Shown here one piece after another: positions 1-9,664 of a stretch of DNA of 64,000 nucleotides (positions within the stretch are counted from its first letter, which is position 1; each line of letters opens with the position of its first letter). Location of the stretch: positions 3,608,685-3,672,684 of the forward strand of contig NZ_JADDXR010000002.1 of the NCBI RefSeq assembly GCF_015330125.1. The letters run 5' to 3'. The stretch is from Zobellia nedashkovskayae. GTDB lineage: Bacteria > Bacteroidota > Bacteroidia > Flavobacteriales > Flavobacteriaceae. A program made the translations under genes and the position numbers. The notes below the pieces were generated by a model, which did no database searches, was not told the origin of the DNA, and saw only the letters and a program-made list of their open reading frames with translations.

Positions 1-1743
1 GGGGTATGGAGTGATGTTGCTTCTTACCAAATTGAAATTTTACCACCTTTTTGGTTTACCTATAAAGCGTTTTTTCTTTTGTTATTGGTGTTGGCCTTGG
101 CTTTTTATCTCATACGCAAACAAATAAGAACCCGTATTGTATTAAAACAACAATGGTTAATGGAAAGGGTAAAGCGAGAACGTGATGAAAAATTGAATAA
201 CGAAAAGCTACGTTTCTTTACGAATATATCTCATGAACTCAGAACTCCGTTAACGCTAATTTTAGGTCCGGCAAAACAGTTGATAGAAGATGGAAAGGAT
301 TCGGGTAATTATTTTCAACAGAGCCGGTATAACCTCATTCACCAGAACGCAAATAGGTTATTAAATTTGGTAAATCAGGTGCTGGATTTTAGAAGGGCCC
401 AATCTGGTGAATTGCGATTGAAAGTAACGAAGACGGATATTCTTCTGTATACGAAAAATACCTTTCGCTCATTTGAAGAGTTGGCGGACGATAAAAAAAT
501 CAATTTTAACTTAATATCTGAAAATGCCGAGATTGAAGGATATATAGACCGAGACAAGTATGATAAAATGCTGTATAATCTATTATCCAATGCATTGAAA
601 TTCACCCATAATTATGGTCATGTAGACCTTTTTATAGAAGTAAAAGAGGAGGGGGGTCAGCCCTTCTTAATAGTAGAAGTGAGTGATGACGGAATTGGAG
701 TGCCTAAAGAAAGTCAAAAGAAAATTTTCTCTCGATTTTATCAAGCTTCCAATAGTACCAGTCTCAATACGGGTTCTGGTATAGGTCTTTCATTGGTAAG
801 GGCTTTGGCGGAATTACATAAAGGACATATTACCGTAGAAAGTACGCTGAATAAAGGCAGTGTTTTTACTCTGAAACTTCCCATAGCCCGTACGGCCTAT
901 AAAGATGATGAAGTATTTGAGTATGAGAAAAGCCAAGTAGTAGAAGAATCTCCGCAATTAATAACCGCAAAGAAAATCATCCAAAGTACGCACTTAAAAG
1001 AACGAATATTAATTGTAGAAGACAATGCGGAACTACGTAATTATTTGATGGATTACCTCTCTGATTACTATAAGGTTTTTGAAGCTGAGAACGGAGAAAA
1101 AGGATTGGAAGTCTGCTTAAATGTAAAACCAGCTATCTGTATTGCAGATGTTATGATGCCCGTCAAAAACGGATTAGAATTTTGTAAAGCATTAAAGAAC
1201 GATGCGGATATTAGTCATATTCCTGTTATTCTATTAACGGCATTATCAGATAACGATGATAAAATAAAGGGTTACAGTTCTGGGGCTGATGGGTATTTGG
1301 TAAAACCGTTTGATCCTTCATTACTTAAAACAAGAATTGAAAATATCATCAATTCCAGAAAAGAATTGAAAAATAGATTTTCTGAAGAAATAGAGAGTCA
1401 AGTGAATACATTGACACATTCACCCATAGATCAATCTTTCATGGAAGATTTAACGAAATTGATTCATGAGAATATGGGGAATTGCGAGTTAAACACTTCT
1501 CTTCTTTGTCAGTCATTGGGGATGAGTTCATCAAAATTATACAGAAAGATTAAAGAACTTACGGATTTGGCGCCCAATGAATTCATACGAACGATTAGAC
1601 TTAAAAAATCAGCTCAACTTCTACGAACAAAAAAATACAATGTGTCTGAAGTTACTACCTTAATTGGGTTTAGTGATCCCTTATATTTTAGCCGTTGCTT
1701 TAAAAAGCAATTTGGTTATCCGCCAAGTCAATTAATAAAATAG
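1..1743 (+). CDS. Hybrid two-component system regulator (HTCS), C-terminal part
   Basis: The reading frame is open from the first base, so the start and the periplasmic sensor lie outside the window. What remains is the end of a Y_Y_Y-like domain (YQIEILPPFW), one membrane segment (bases about 55-120), a HisKA domain with the H-box SHELRTPL (His codon at 232), an HATPase domain with the GIGVP and GSGIGLSL boxes, a receiver domain with ADVMMP (phospho-acceptor Asp codon at 1147) and a C-terminal AraC-type helix-turn-helix. This order is that of the Bacteroidota hybrid regulators, which usually sense glycans and activate adjacent polysaccharide-utilisation genes. The target genes would lie upstream, outside the window. 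The gene converges on ribBA with a 21-bp gap. The family call is firm; the ligand is unknown. Confidence 0.93.
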   Translation, partial: GVWSDVASYQIEILPPFWFTYKAFFLLLLVLALAFYLIRKQIRTRIVLKQQWLMERVKRERDEKLNNEKLRFFTNISHELRTPLTLILGPAKQLIEDGKDSGNYFQQSRYNLIHQNANRLLNLVNQVLDFRRAQSGELRLKVTKTDILLYTKNTFRSFEELADDKKINFNLISENAEIEGYIDRDKYDKMLYNLLSNALKFTHNYGHVDLFIEVKEEGGQPFLIVEVSDDGIGVPKESQKKIFSRFYQASNSTSLNTGSGIGLSLVRALAELHKGHITVESTLNKGSVFTLKLPIARTAYKDDEVFEYEKSQVVEESPQLITAKKIIQSTHLKERILIVEDNAELRNYLMDYLSDYYKVFEAENGEKGLEVCLNVKPAICIADVMMPVKNGLEFCKALKNDADISHIPVILLTALSDNDDKIKGYSSGADGYLVKPFDPSLLKTRIENIINSRKELKNRFSEEIESQVNTLTHSPIDQSFMEDLTKLIHENMGNCELNTSLLCQSLGMSSSKLYRKIKELTDLAPNEFIRTIRLKKSAQLLRTKKYNVSEVTTLIGFSDPLYFSRCFKKQFGYPPSQLIK

Positions 1744-1764
1744 CTTATCGAGCTAAAAGATATT

Positions 1765-2907
1765 CTAATACCCTACGTACTCCACAATCTCAATACCGTA
1801 ACCAATAATACCAACACGTTTAGTCTGTGGTGAATTTGAAAGGATTCGCATTTTGGCAATGCCCAAATCATGAAGAATTTGTGCTCCGATACCAAAATCA
1901 CGAGCGTCCATATCAATTTTTGGTGCTTTTTGAATTCCTTTTTTCTGTAGTTCTTTCAGTTCCGCCAATCGAGATAATAGGTTCAGTGATTCCGAATCTT
2001 GATTTATAAATACAATGGCACCTTTTCCTTCCTTATCTATAGCCTTGAACATGTCTTCAAGTTTTGCATCAGGGTTATTGGTAAGCGTACCTAAAATATC
2101 ATTGTTAACCAAGGTAGAATTGATACGAGTCAATACCTTTTCGGTTTTGCTCCATGAGCCTTTTGTTAACGCAACATGTACATGGTTATTAGTAGTCTGT
2201 TGATAAGCTCGTAAACGGAATTTCCCAAAACGAGTTTCTATATCAAAATCTTCTTTTTTAGCAATAAGGCTATCATGCTCCATTCTATAGGCAACTAAGT
2301 CCTCTATAGAAACAATTTTAAGGTCAAACTTTTTAGCAACCTTTACTAATTGAGGCAAACGGGCCATACTCCCGTCTTCATTCATGATTTCTACGATATA
2401 ACCAGCTGGTTGTAATCCTGCCAAGCGCGCAAAATCAATAGCGGCTTCTGTGTGGCCTGTTCTTCGCAATACGCCACCTTCTCTTGCAACAAGCGGAAAA
2501 ATATGTCCAGGACGTGCTAAATCGTGTGGTTTGGTTTCCTTTTTAGTTAAAGCAAGTACGGTTTGGGCTCTATCTGAAGCAGAAATACCGGTAGTAACTC
2601 CACCACCACGTAAATCCACAGATACGGTGAAGGCCGTTTCCATAGGATCCGTATTGTTATTGACCATCATGTGAAGACCTAAATCTTTACATCTGCCTTC
2701 AGTTAACGGAGCGCAAATAAGTCCTCTACCGTGGGTAGCCATAAAATTTACGGTTTCAGTTGTTGCCAATTCTGCAGCAGCTAAAAAATCACCTTCGTTC
2801 TCACGATTTTCATCGTCTACAACAATAATGACGTTACCTTTTCTAATTTCATCAATGGCCTCCTCAATAGTATTCAATTGAATTTTCTTTTCCATATCGG
2901 TAATCAT
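1765..2907 (-). CDS. ribB: RibBA-type protein: DHBP synthase with a degenerate GTP cyclohydrolase II domain
   Basis: Residues 1-205 are 3,4-dihydroxy-2-butanone-4-phosphate synthase (riboflavin pathway, from ribulose 5-phosphate). The acidic DDENRENEGD loop (31-40), RPGHIFPL (132-139) and RRTGHTEAA (148-156) are intact. Residues 225-380 align with GTP cyclohydrolase II and keep a DFGIGAQIL-like segment, but the zinc site is gone: the only cysteines in the protein are Cys65 and Cys73, both in the first domain, where GCH II needs three. I therefore infer that only the RibB half is catalytic and that a separate RibA exists elsewhere. It is last in the ftsK-lolA-lptG-ribBA run; its ATG overlaps the lptG stop by 4 bp (ATGA). 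Met5 is a possible alternative start. Confidence 0.92.
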   Translation of the reverse strand: MITDMEKKIQLNTIEEAIDEIRKGNVIIVVDDENRENEGDFLAAAELATTETVNFMATHGRGLICAPLTEGRCKDLGLHMMVNNNTDPMETAFTVSVDLRGGGVTTGISASDRAQTVLALTKKETKPHDLARPGHIFPLVAREGGVLRRTGHTEAAIDFARLAGLQPAGYIVEIMNEDGSMARLPQLVKVAKKFDLKIVSIEDLVAYRMEHDSLIAKKEDFDIETRFGKFRLRAYQQTTNNHVHVALTKGSWSKTEKVLTRINSTLVNNDILGTLTNNPDAKLEDMFKAIDKEGKGAIVFINQDSESLNLLSRLAELKELQKKGIQKAPKIDMDARDFGIGAQILHDLGIAKMRILSNSPQTKRVGIIGYGIEIVEYVGY

Positions 2908-4475
2908 TCTTCTTCAGTTTTGTCTTTTTTAGCAAAAAGTCGTTTGACAAGGTCTATAACGTTTCCAAAATTTATCATTCCTTGGTCTGCGGTAGCTTGT
3001 CTTGTTAAATAAATACCTAAAGGTAACATAACCATTGAAGATAGCCATGCTCCAATAATAGGGTGAATATTGCCTTTGTAGCTATAGTTTTCAGCAAAAA
3101 CACCTAAAAAATAATAGACTAAAAATAGTAAAATGGCAACTACCATTGGTAAACCAATACCTCCTTTTCTTATAATAGCGCCTAATGGTGCCCCTACAAA
3201 AAATAAGATGATACAAGAAAGTGCCAAAGCATACTTTTCATGTAATGAGAAGACATGCCTACGGTGTATTTCGTAACGCTTGTCCAGCTCTTGTTTTTTA
3301 CCTTCAATAGAGGTCATTATATTAGAAACCGAGTTTTTAGCGGAGTTCATTACCTGTACTTTCTGCCAATCTTTGAATAAGGATATAATGTCTGTTGGAG
3401 ATGATTTTTCTTTTGGTTCTACAGCGGCTTCTGCAATGGAATCTGCTTTGATGACTGTAGTTACTGCGGTTGCGGTATCAATAGAATTTTTTGATACAGT
3501 TTTCTTTTCTGCTGATGCCTCTTTCTCACGAAGCAATTCCATTTTTTTGGTAACTGCTGTGTCTTTGGGGGTAAGAGGAATAAAACCACCCATTCTATAA
3601 ACTATATTTTTGGAGAAAGCCTGAACGATTCTGCGGTTATCGTCCTCAATTGAATCCATATCTTTTATTAACCGAGATACGTTTTTCATCTTCTCACGAT
3701 TAGATACGTTTTCTTCTTCAAGGTCTTGCTCCATTTCCGGAATTTCAATGTTCATCCGGTAAATCTCAAAATCGGTATTAGTAAAGGGGTATTTTCGTTT
3801 CTCTGTACTTTTTGACTTATCCATGTCACGATAATCATGACCATCACGAAGTACTAATTGGATAAGTTCTGAATCTTCACTACTAATGAGCTCACCTGTT
3901 TTCGCTTTAATTACGGTGCTATTGACATTGGCAGCGGTTTTCTGGTGAATGATTACATTTTTTAAAAAGCGATCTTTCTCGCCATACTTTTCATCAACTT
4001 TGATACTCATACCCTCAAAGTCGCTAAAAACACCTTTTTCTATAGCTGCTGCAGGTTTTACTTTGGCAATGTTACGGCGCATATTGTAGATTTTCTGCTC
4101 AGAAGCAGGTATAACGCTATTTGCAAAGTAGAAGGTAACGCCCCCTAAAAGGACCATAAAAATAATAAGGCTTAGCATAGAGCGCTGTAAAGAAATGCCG
4201 GAGGCTTTCATTGCTGCAAATTCGTAGTTCTCCGCAAGGGTTCCGAAAGTAAGAATTGAGGCCAAAATAACGGTTAGAGGTAACACCTTTTCGGTTAAAC
4301 TGGGCATCATGAAAAAGAAAAATTTGCCTATGATGACTATGTCCAGACCTTTTCCGGCAAAATCATCAATAAACAACCATATCGTCTGAAATATGAAGAT
4401 GAACATCAATATTACAAACGAACTCAAAAAATTATAAAGGAACCGCGATAATATATATCGGTCTAGAATTCTCAA
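2904..4475 (-). CDS. lptG: LptF/LptG-family lipopolysaccharide export permease
   Basis: This is a membrane subunit of the LptB2FG ABC exporter that lifts LPS from the inner membrane to the periplasmic bridge. The N-terminus (MRILDRYILSRFL) is typical of the YjgP/YjgQ family, with about three membrane spans in residues 10-125 and three more at about 410-500. At 523 aa it is longer than the usual ~360 aa. The excess is a hydrophilic Lys/Glu-rich stretch at about residues 225-400 that interrupts the periplasmic beta-jellyroll region. It sits 10 bp downstream of lolA, another envelope-trafficking gene, and overlaps ribBA. LptF and LptG are hard to tell apart by eye, so the symbol is tentative. 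Confidence 0.88.
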   Translation of the reverse strand: MRILDRYILSRFLYNFLSSFVILMFIFIFQTIWLFIDDFAGKGLDIVIIGKFFFFMMPSLTEKVLPLTVILASILTFGTLAENYEFAAMKASGISLQRSMLSLIIFMVLLGGVTFYFANSVIPASEQKIYNMRRNIAKVKPAAAIEKGVFSDFEGMSIKVDEKYGEKDRFLKNVIIHQKTAANVNSTVIKAKTGELISSEDSELIQLVLRDGHDYRDMDKSKSTEKRKYPFTNTDFEIYRMNIEIPEMEQDLEEENVSNREKMKNVSRLIKDMDSIEDDNRRIVQAFSKNIVYRMGGFIPLTPKDTAVTKKMELLREKEASAEKKTVSKNSIDTATAVTTVIKADSIAEAAVEPKEKSSPTDIISLFKDWQKVQVMNSAKNSVSNIMTSIEGKKQELDKRYEIHRRHVFSLHEKYALALSCIILFFVGAPLGAIIRKGGIGLPMVVAILLFLVYYFLGVFAENYSYKGNIHPIIGAWLSSMVMLPLGIYLTRQATADQGMINFGNVIDLVKRLFAKKDKTEEE

Positions 4476-4485
4476 TGTGGCAATG

Positions 4486-5130
4486 TTAGTTTCTTACTAT
4501 GTAGTACCCGTCATTTTTGTACTTAGCCTCATCAAAAGTAAACAAGGTTTTTGACAAAGGTTGGTCAGTTTTGAAAGAATTAACGGTAATGGTTGTAGTA
4601 GTGCCATTTTTGCCAGTTTCTATAAGCTTGTATATATGCTTTGTTTCAGCATCTATCCCCAGCAGAATAGTCTTTATCTCTGAGTCTGTGTCAATAGGAG
4701 TAAGCTTCACGTACTGAATTTTCCTACCGTTCACGTTTTGTAGAATGTCCATTTCATAATTGTGACCTTCTTTATAAAAAGTCAACATTTTTGCAGGAGT
4801 CAGTGCATTTTCATCCTCTGATTTGTCTTCAATAGTAACCTCTTCGTTTTCCGGTATTATGGTATACACTTTAGAACCATCAAACAGCTGGGTAGAGCCA
4901 AAGAAATTGCCAATGTACTTATCACCTTGTAAAGTGACTTCGCCACGGGTTTCTTGATTTATGCCAGCTTCTGCATTGTTGAGGACATATTTAAAATCGA
5001 CATAGATATTGTCATAGCTTTTTACCTTATTATAAACGTCTTCTAGCAAGACTTTTGCTTTCTCTGAATTTTGTGCAAAAGTGGTGTTCGATAGTAATAC
5101 AAGAGTAAGTACTAAAAAAATATTTTTCAT
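4486..5130 (-). CDS. lolA: Outer-membrane lipoprotein carrier protein LolA
   Basis: A periplasmic chaperone that carries lipoproteins from the LolCDE complex to the outer membrane. The protein has a clear signal peptide (hydrophobic LVLTLVLLSNTTFA, cleavage near FA-QNS at about residue 20) and a mature beta-rich domain of about 190 aa, the usual LolA size. The segment GEVTLQGDKYIGNF followed by a DGSKVYTIIPENEEV strand is typical of Bacteroidota LolA-like proteins. It lies between ftsK (26 bp upstream) and lptG (10 bp downstream) on the same strand, so the three are probably co-transcribed. The alternative is a general LolA-like/DUF4292-type protein; the context favours LolA. Confidence 0.88.
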   Translation of the reverse strand: MKNIFLVLTLVLLSNTTFAQNSEKAKVLLEDVYNKVKSYDNIYVDFKYVLNNAEAGINQETRGEVTLQGDKYIGNFFGSTQLFDGSKVYTIIPENEEVTIEDKSEDENALTPAKMLTFYKEGHNYEMDILQNVNGRKIQYVKLTPIDTDSEIKTILLGIDAETKHIYKLIETGKNGTTTTITVNSFKTDQPLSKTLFTFDEAKYKNDGYYIVRN

Positions 5131-5156
5131 TTTACTATTTAAATTAATAGCTCTAT

Positions 5157-7547
5157 TTATGAGCGTTCGTTGTTTAATAATTCATCTAGGGCAACAAAAT
5201 CAGGTACTAATACCTGTCTTGCCTTACTACCTTCAAATGGCCCTACAATACCAGCGGCTTCAAGTTGATCTACGATACGGCCAGCACGGTTGTAACCCAA
5301 TTTCAATTTTCTTTGTATTAGAGAGGCAGAACCTTGTTGGGCGGTAACGATAACTTCGGCCGCGTCACGAAAAAGGATATCTCTCTCGGATATATTATTA
5401 TCAATACTTGTGCCAGAATCCTCTCCAGAATATTCTGGTAGTTCGTAGGCATTTGGGTAGGCTCGTTGAGAGCCTATGTATTCCGTAATTTTAGCAACTT
5501 CAGGGGTGTCCACAAATGCACATTGAATACGGGTAACATCGTTACCTTGTGTAAACAACATGTCCCCACGTCCAATCAACTGATCTGCTCCCTGAGCATC
5601 CAGTATAGTTCTTGAATCTATTTTAGAGGTTACTCTAAATGCAATTCTAGCAGGGAAATTCGCCTTAATAATACCTGTTATAACGTTTACGGATGGTCTT
5701 TGTGTAGCAATAATTAAGTGAATACCAATAGCTCTTGCCAACTGTGCCAAACGTGCAATAGGTGTTTCTACCTCTTTCCCGGCAGTCATGATCAAATCTG
5801 CAAATTCATCTATAACTAAAACAATATAGGGTAAAAATTTATGCCCGTCGTTAGGATTCAATTTACGCGACTTAAATTTCACATTATATTCCTTAAGGTT
5901 ACGAACCTGGGCATGTTTCAACAGTTCATACCTGTTGTCCATTTCAATACAAAGAGAATTTAAGGTGTTAATTACCTTGGCGTTATCCGTTATAATAGCT
6001 TCTTCGGAATCTGGTAATTTGGCCAAAAAGTGCCTTTCTATCTTATTATAGATGGACAGTTCTACTTTTTTAGGATCTACCAATATAAATTTTACCTCTG
6101 CTGGATGCTTTTTGTAGAGCAACGATGTCAGTACCGCATTTAAACCTACGGATTTACCTTGGCCAGTTGCACCTGCCATTAGAAGGTGAGGCATTTTAGC
6201 CAAATCAACCACAAACGTTTCATTACTAATGGTCTTACCAAAAGCAATTGGCAATTCCATTTCTGCTTTTTGAAACTTACTAGAAGCAATAACAGATCGC
6301 ATAGAAACGATAGTCGAGTTTTTGTTAGGTACTTCTATACCAATAGTTCCTTTACCGGGAATTGGCGCGATAATACGAATACCTAAAGCTGCAAGTGAAA
6401 GCGCAATATCATCTTCTAGATTTTTAATTTTAGAGATCCGCACTCCTGCCTCAGGAACAATTTCATAAAGTGTAACCGTTGGGCCAATCGTTGCTTTAAT
6501 TTGCGAAATACCGATCTTGTAGTTCTTAAGAGTGTCTACAATCTTATTTTTATTTTCCTCAAGTTCTTCTTGGTTAATGGTAATACCACCGGTAACACCA
6601 TGCTGGTCCAAAAGTTCTATGGTTGGAAATTTGTAGTGACCAAGTTCTAGGGTAGGGTCAAACTCCCCAAAATCTTCCACTAATTTATTGGCAATATTAT
6701 CTGTTTCCTCCTGTTCTTCAACAATTTCTTCCACTTCCATTGCGAGTTCATCCGTCGTTTCCTCTTCTGCAGGAACAGTAACCTCAAAATCATCTAAAAC
6801 AATTTTTTCTTTTTTTAGAGGTGGAATGTCTTTTTTATGTGTGTATGTATCAAGAACTACAGGCGTTTCCTTTTCTGTTTTTTTAATGGATTCTTGAACA
6901 TCTCTAATAGCGTCCGTAGCTTCTTTTGAAGTTGATTGTAATTCAGATTTTATTGAAGAAGTCTTTTTCTTAAAAAAATGGGCCATTCCTTCAGGAGTAA
7001 AATGGAAGAAACGTACTAAAATAAATATCAAACCAAAAAGAAGCATAAGCACAACACCTATGTTTCCTGTATAATCTTTTAGAAAATCGTTCATTTCATA
7101 ACCTATAAGGCCACCGAGTAACGGTTTTGTATCTGCCAAGAAACCTAAGGCAATGGATATCCAAATCATAAAAATCAGACCCCAAATCCATTTTTTGAGA
7201 AGTCCTTTTTTATCTAAACTTAAAAACAGATGAAGTCCGGTAATACATACTAAAATTGTTAGAATAATAGAAGCGACGCCAAATCCTTTGTAAACAAAAA
7301 AGTGACTAACACTAGCACCAAATTTGTTGAGTAGGTTTTTGGCTTGCTCATTTCTATTGGCAAACTCAGACAACAGACTTTGGTCATCTTGCCAGGTAAA
7401 ATAAAAGGACACGAACGAAAAGAATAGTGCCATACTAAAAAGTATGAGCAAGCTTCCCAATATAATTTTGTTCTTTTTGGATACAACAAGACTAGCCTTC
7501 TTAGGGGTAATCTTTTTTTTGGTTGTCGTTGTTTTCTTTTTGGCCAT
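5157..7547 (-). CDS. ftsK: DNA translocase FtsK
   Basis: A septum-anchored ATPase that pumps chromosome dimers toward dif during division. The N-terminus has a Lys-rich tail and then about four membrane spans (roughly 28-50, 75-100, 115-135 and 160-182). A charged linker (about 195-300) follows, then the alpha and beta motor domains with Walker A GATGQGKS (459-466) and Walker B DEFAD (580-584), and a C-terminal winged-helix gamma domain (about 720-796; SLIQRKLKLGYNRAGR) that reads KOPS-like sites. The linker is short compared with enterobacterial FtsK, as is usual in this phylum. First gene of the ftsK-lolA-lptG-ribBA run. Confidence 0.97.
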   Translation of the reverse strand: MAKKKTTTTKKKITPKKASLVVSKKNKIILGSLLILFSMALFFSFVSFYFTWQDDQSLLSEFANRNEQAKNLLNKFGASVSHFFVYKGFGVASIILTILVCITGLHLFLSLDKKGLLKKWIWGLIFMIWISIALGFLADTKPLLGGLIGYEMNDFLKDYTGNIGVVLMLLFGLIFILVRFFHFTPEGMAHFFKKKTSSIKSELQSTSKEATDAIRDVQESIKKTEKETPVVLDTYTHKKDIPPLKKEKIVLDDFEVTVPAEEETTDELAMEVEEIVEEQEETDNIANKLVEDFGEFDPTLELGHYKFPTIELLDQHGVTGGITINQEELEENKNKIVDTLKNYKIGISQIKATIGPTVTLYEIVPEAGVRISKIKNLEDDIALSLAALGIRIIAPIPGKGTIGIEVPNKNSTIVSMRSVIASSKFQKAEMELPIAFGKTISNETFVVDLAKMPHLLMAGATGQGKSVGLNAVLTSLLYKKHPAEVKFILVDPKKVELSIYNKIERHFLAKLPDSEEAIITDNAKVINTLNSLCIEMDNRYELLKHAQVRNLKEYNVKFKSRKLNPNDGHKFLPYIVLVIDEFADLIMTAGKEVETPIARLAQLARAIGIHLIIATQRPSVNVITGIIKANFPARIAFRVTSKIDSRTILDAQGADQLIGRGDMLFTQGNDVTRIQCAFVDTPEVAKITEYIGSQRAYPNAYELPEYSGEDSGTSIDNNISERDILFRDAAEVIVTAQQGSASLIQRKLKLGYNRAGRIVDQLEAAGIVGPFEGSKARQVLVPDFVALDELLNNERS

Positions 7548-7567
7548 TACTTTTTTTCCACTGGATG

Positions 7568-7575
7568 CAAAAATA
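7568..7575 (-). promoter_or_regulatory. Candidate -7 promoter element of the ftsK operon
   Basis: On the minus strand the sequence reads TATTTTTG, an exact match to the Bacteroidota -7 consensus TAnnTTTG, 20 bp upstream of the ftsK ATG. No convincing -33 TTTG is visible at the usual distance, so this rests on one element. Confidence 0.4.
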
Positions 7576-7652
7576 CGTATTACGAAGTTTTCGAAGTAGG
7601 GATTACGAAAAGTCTTTTCTTTTTTATAGAGTACATACTCTTTAAAGGGTGG

Positions 7653-9605
7653 TTATGGTTCTTTGTACGTTTTATTTTCCGCGTCTAATCGCCCGTCTAA
7701 AATGCGGTTCATGTAGTCTTGAATAAAGCCTTCTTCCATAACCTCCATCTTTTTGGTTTCTAACGGATTTTTTCCAGCAATGTTGTGCTCTAATCCTTTA
7801 TCTGAAATTTGGTAAAGCCCTAAGGTGTTTTCATCATCACGAACCATGATAAGACTGTCTCTCATAAAAAGAAAATTTGTACCTGTATTGGCCAGCGCAT
7901 ATGGCTTCTGAATGCTATCTGAAACCAGACTTCTTCCCCAGCTTCGAAATGGTTTCTGATATCCTGTTATAGAGGCTAGAGTAGGGTAAATGTCTATTTG
8001 CTGCGCTAAACTATGGTCAACGCCTTTATACTTTTCATTGGGGTCAAAAATAAGTATAGGTACCGCATACCTATTTGCTGTTTTCTGATAGGCCTCATAA
8101 TAGATTTGGTTACCGTGGTCTGCCGTGATTACAAAAACAGTGTTCTGGTACCAAGGTTCATTCTCAATAGTTTTAAAGAACTGTTTTAACGCATAATCTG
8201 TGTAGCCTACACATTGATGGATATCTAGGTCGCCTTTCGGAAATTTCCCTTCGTATTTTTCTGGTACTTGATAGGGGGCATGAGACGAAACCGTAAAAAT
8301 AGTAGAGAAAAAAGGTTGTTGTTTTTCTGATAATACTTGGGCGGTATATTGAAGAAAAGGTTCATCCCAAATCCCCCATATACCATCAAAATCATCATCA
8401 TTATTGTATTCCGTCTTACCATAATAGTGGTCGTAGCCAAGAACATTTCCAAAGCCTAAAAACCCCATAGAACCGTTGGGCGCACCGTGAAAGAAAGAAG
8501 TGTCATACCCCATGCCGTTTACGGCAGAAATAATAGATTCTATTTTTTTATTGGCATAAGGAGTAGAGGTATAAGCTGTTTTAAAAGAAGGTATACCTGC
8601 CAGTATGGAAGACATGGCATGAATGGACTTTCTTCCGTTAGAAAAAGCATTTGGGAAAATTAAACTGTGCTGGGCGAGTGAATCAATAAACGGAGTGTAA
8701 CCCACGTAGTCTTTAATATTCATCTCTTTATTAAAGCTGCCTAAATACTCACGCCCAAAACTTTCTATAATAATAAGAACCACATTGGGTTTATTATCAA
8801 CAGTATCATTATACTGTTTAATAGGGTGGAAAGTAGAATCAATAACTGCTTGGGGTACACCGCTACGTCTTTTAAAACCAGAGGATTTTATGGTTCTAAT
8901 AAATGCGAAAGGCGTATTAAGGACGATGTTGGCTTGTTCAGGAGTTTTTACATGCCTACTGGCATCCACCATATTAATTGGACGCGTACTATGGCTAAAA
9001 TCACCACGAATACCACCTATAGTAAGTAATCCTGTTAATAACAGTGCAACAACTGAACTTGTGAAATACGGTATTTTTTTAGGATATGATATATTCTTTA
9101 CGGCAACTAATTTGTAAAGTTTTACCCAAATAAAAGCACAAATAATAAATATTAGAAATACATGCCAATAATCCAATATGAAGGATATAAGCAGTGCTTC
9201 TTTGTTTTCTTCATTTTCTAAAGATTCAAAAGATGCAAAAGTACTTCTGGTAAAGGTGTAGTTGTAATAGATGAAGTCAACAAAGTTGGTAGCGAATGCA
9301 ATTAGGTTCGTTATCAAGTAAATCCACATGAGAATTTTTTGATACATCTTAGTGGTGTTGATCCACAAGGGTAAAATACTAAGCGCTATAAACAGAAGAT
9401 TAATATAGAGAATAGCTGTGGTGTCAAAACTAAGGCCCCAAAAACTAAGTGCCAAAAAATCTATTACACTGTCAACGTTGAATAAATTTTTGTTGTAAAC
9501 AAAGAATAGAACTCTTGCCACAAAGTAAAAAATGTAAGCCAAAAATATGCGGTACAAGGTAACTGCATACTCGTTTAATCGATATATGTTCTTAGGGTTC
9601 AGCAA
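7653..9605 (-). CDS. LTA synthase family membrane phosphotransferase/sulfatase
   Basis: Five predicted membrane spans fill residues 1-210, followed by an extracytoplasmic alkaline-phosphatase-fold domain. Visible metal and catalytic motifs are NVVLIIIESFG (about 275-285), the nucleophile region NGRKSIHAMSS (Ser in place of the LtaS Thr), FFHGAPNGS and VITADHGN near the C-terminus. The architecture matches LtaS/OpgB phosphoglycerol or phosphoethanolamine transferases, which modify envelope glycans or lipids using a membrane phospholipid as donor. The only start that keeps the first helix is a TTG at 9605; no ATG is near. dgkA lies just upstream on the same strand, which would fit recycling of released diacylglycerol. 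The substrate cannot be read from sequence. Confidence 0.85.
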   Translation of the reverse strand: MLNPKNIYRLNEYAVTLYRIFLAYIFYFVARVLFFVYNKNLFNVDSVIDFLALSFWGLSFDTTAILYINLLFIALSILPLWINTTKMYQKILMWIYLITNLIAFATNFVDFIYYNYTFTRSTFASFESLENEENKEALLISFILDYWHVFLIFIICAFIWVKLYKLVAVKNISYPKKIPYFTSSVVALLLTGLLTIGGIRGDFSHSTRPINMVDASRHVKTPEQANIVLNTPFAFIRTIKSSGFKRRSGVPQAVIDSTFHPIKQYNDTVDNKPNVVLIIIESFGREYLGSFNKEMNIKDYVGYTPFIDSLAQHSLIFPNAFSNGRKSIHAMSSILAGIPSFKTAYTSTPYANKKIESIISAVNGMGYDTSFFHGAPNGSMGFLGFGNVLGYDHYYGKTEYNNDDDFDGIWGIWDEPFLQYTAQVLSEKQQPFFSTIFTVSSHAPYQVPEKYEGKFPKGDLDIHQCVGYTDYALKQFFKTIENEPWYQNTVFVITADHGNQIYYEAYQKTANRYAVPILIFDPNEKYKGVDHSLAQQIDIYPTLASITGYQKPFRSWGRSLVSDSIQKPYALANTGTNFLFMRDSLIMVRDDENTLGLYQISDKGLEHNIAGKNPLETKKMEVMEEGFIQDYMNRILDGRLDAENKTYKEP

Positions 9606-9626
9606 ATGTTTTGTCTTTATTTCACG

Positions 9627-9661
9627 AAAAAAAGCCTGCCTTTGAGTATAGTTTGAAGGCC
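9627..9661 (-). terminator. Possible intrinsic terminator after dgkA
   Basis: On the minus strand a short GCCTT/AAGGC stem (13-nt loop) is followed by AGGC and seven T residues (bases 9633 to 9627), four bases beyond the dgkA stop. The stem is only 5 bp, so termination may be partial and read into the LTA-synthase-like gene. Confidence 0.35.
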
Positions 9662-9664
9662 TGA

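Noticed and set aside
7628..7641. Palindrome AGAGTA-CA-TACTCT upstream of ftsK
   Set aside because: Six-base arms in AT-rich DNA are expected by chance, and no second copy was noticed.
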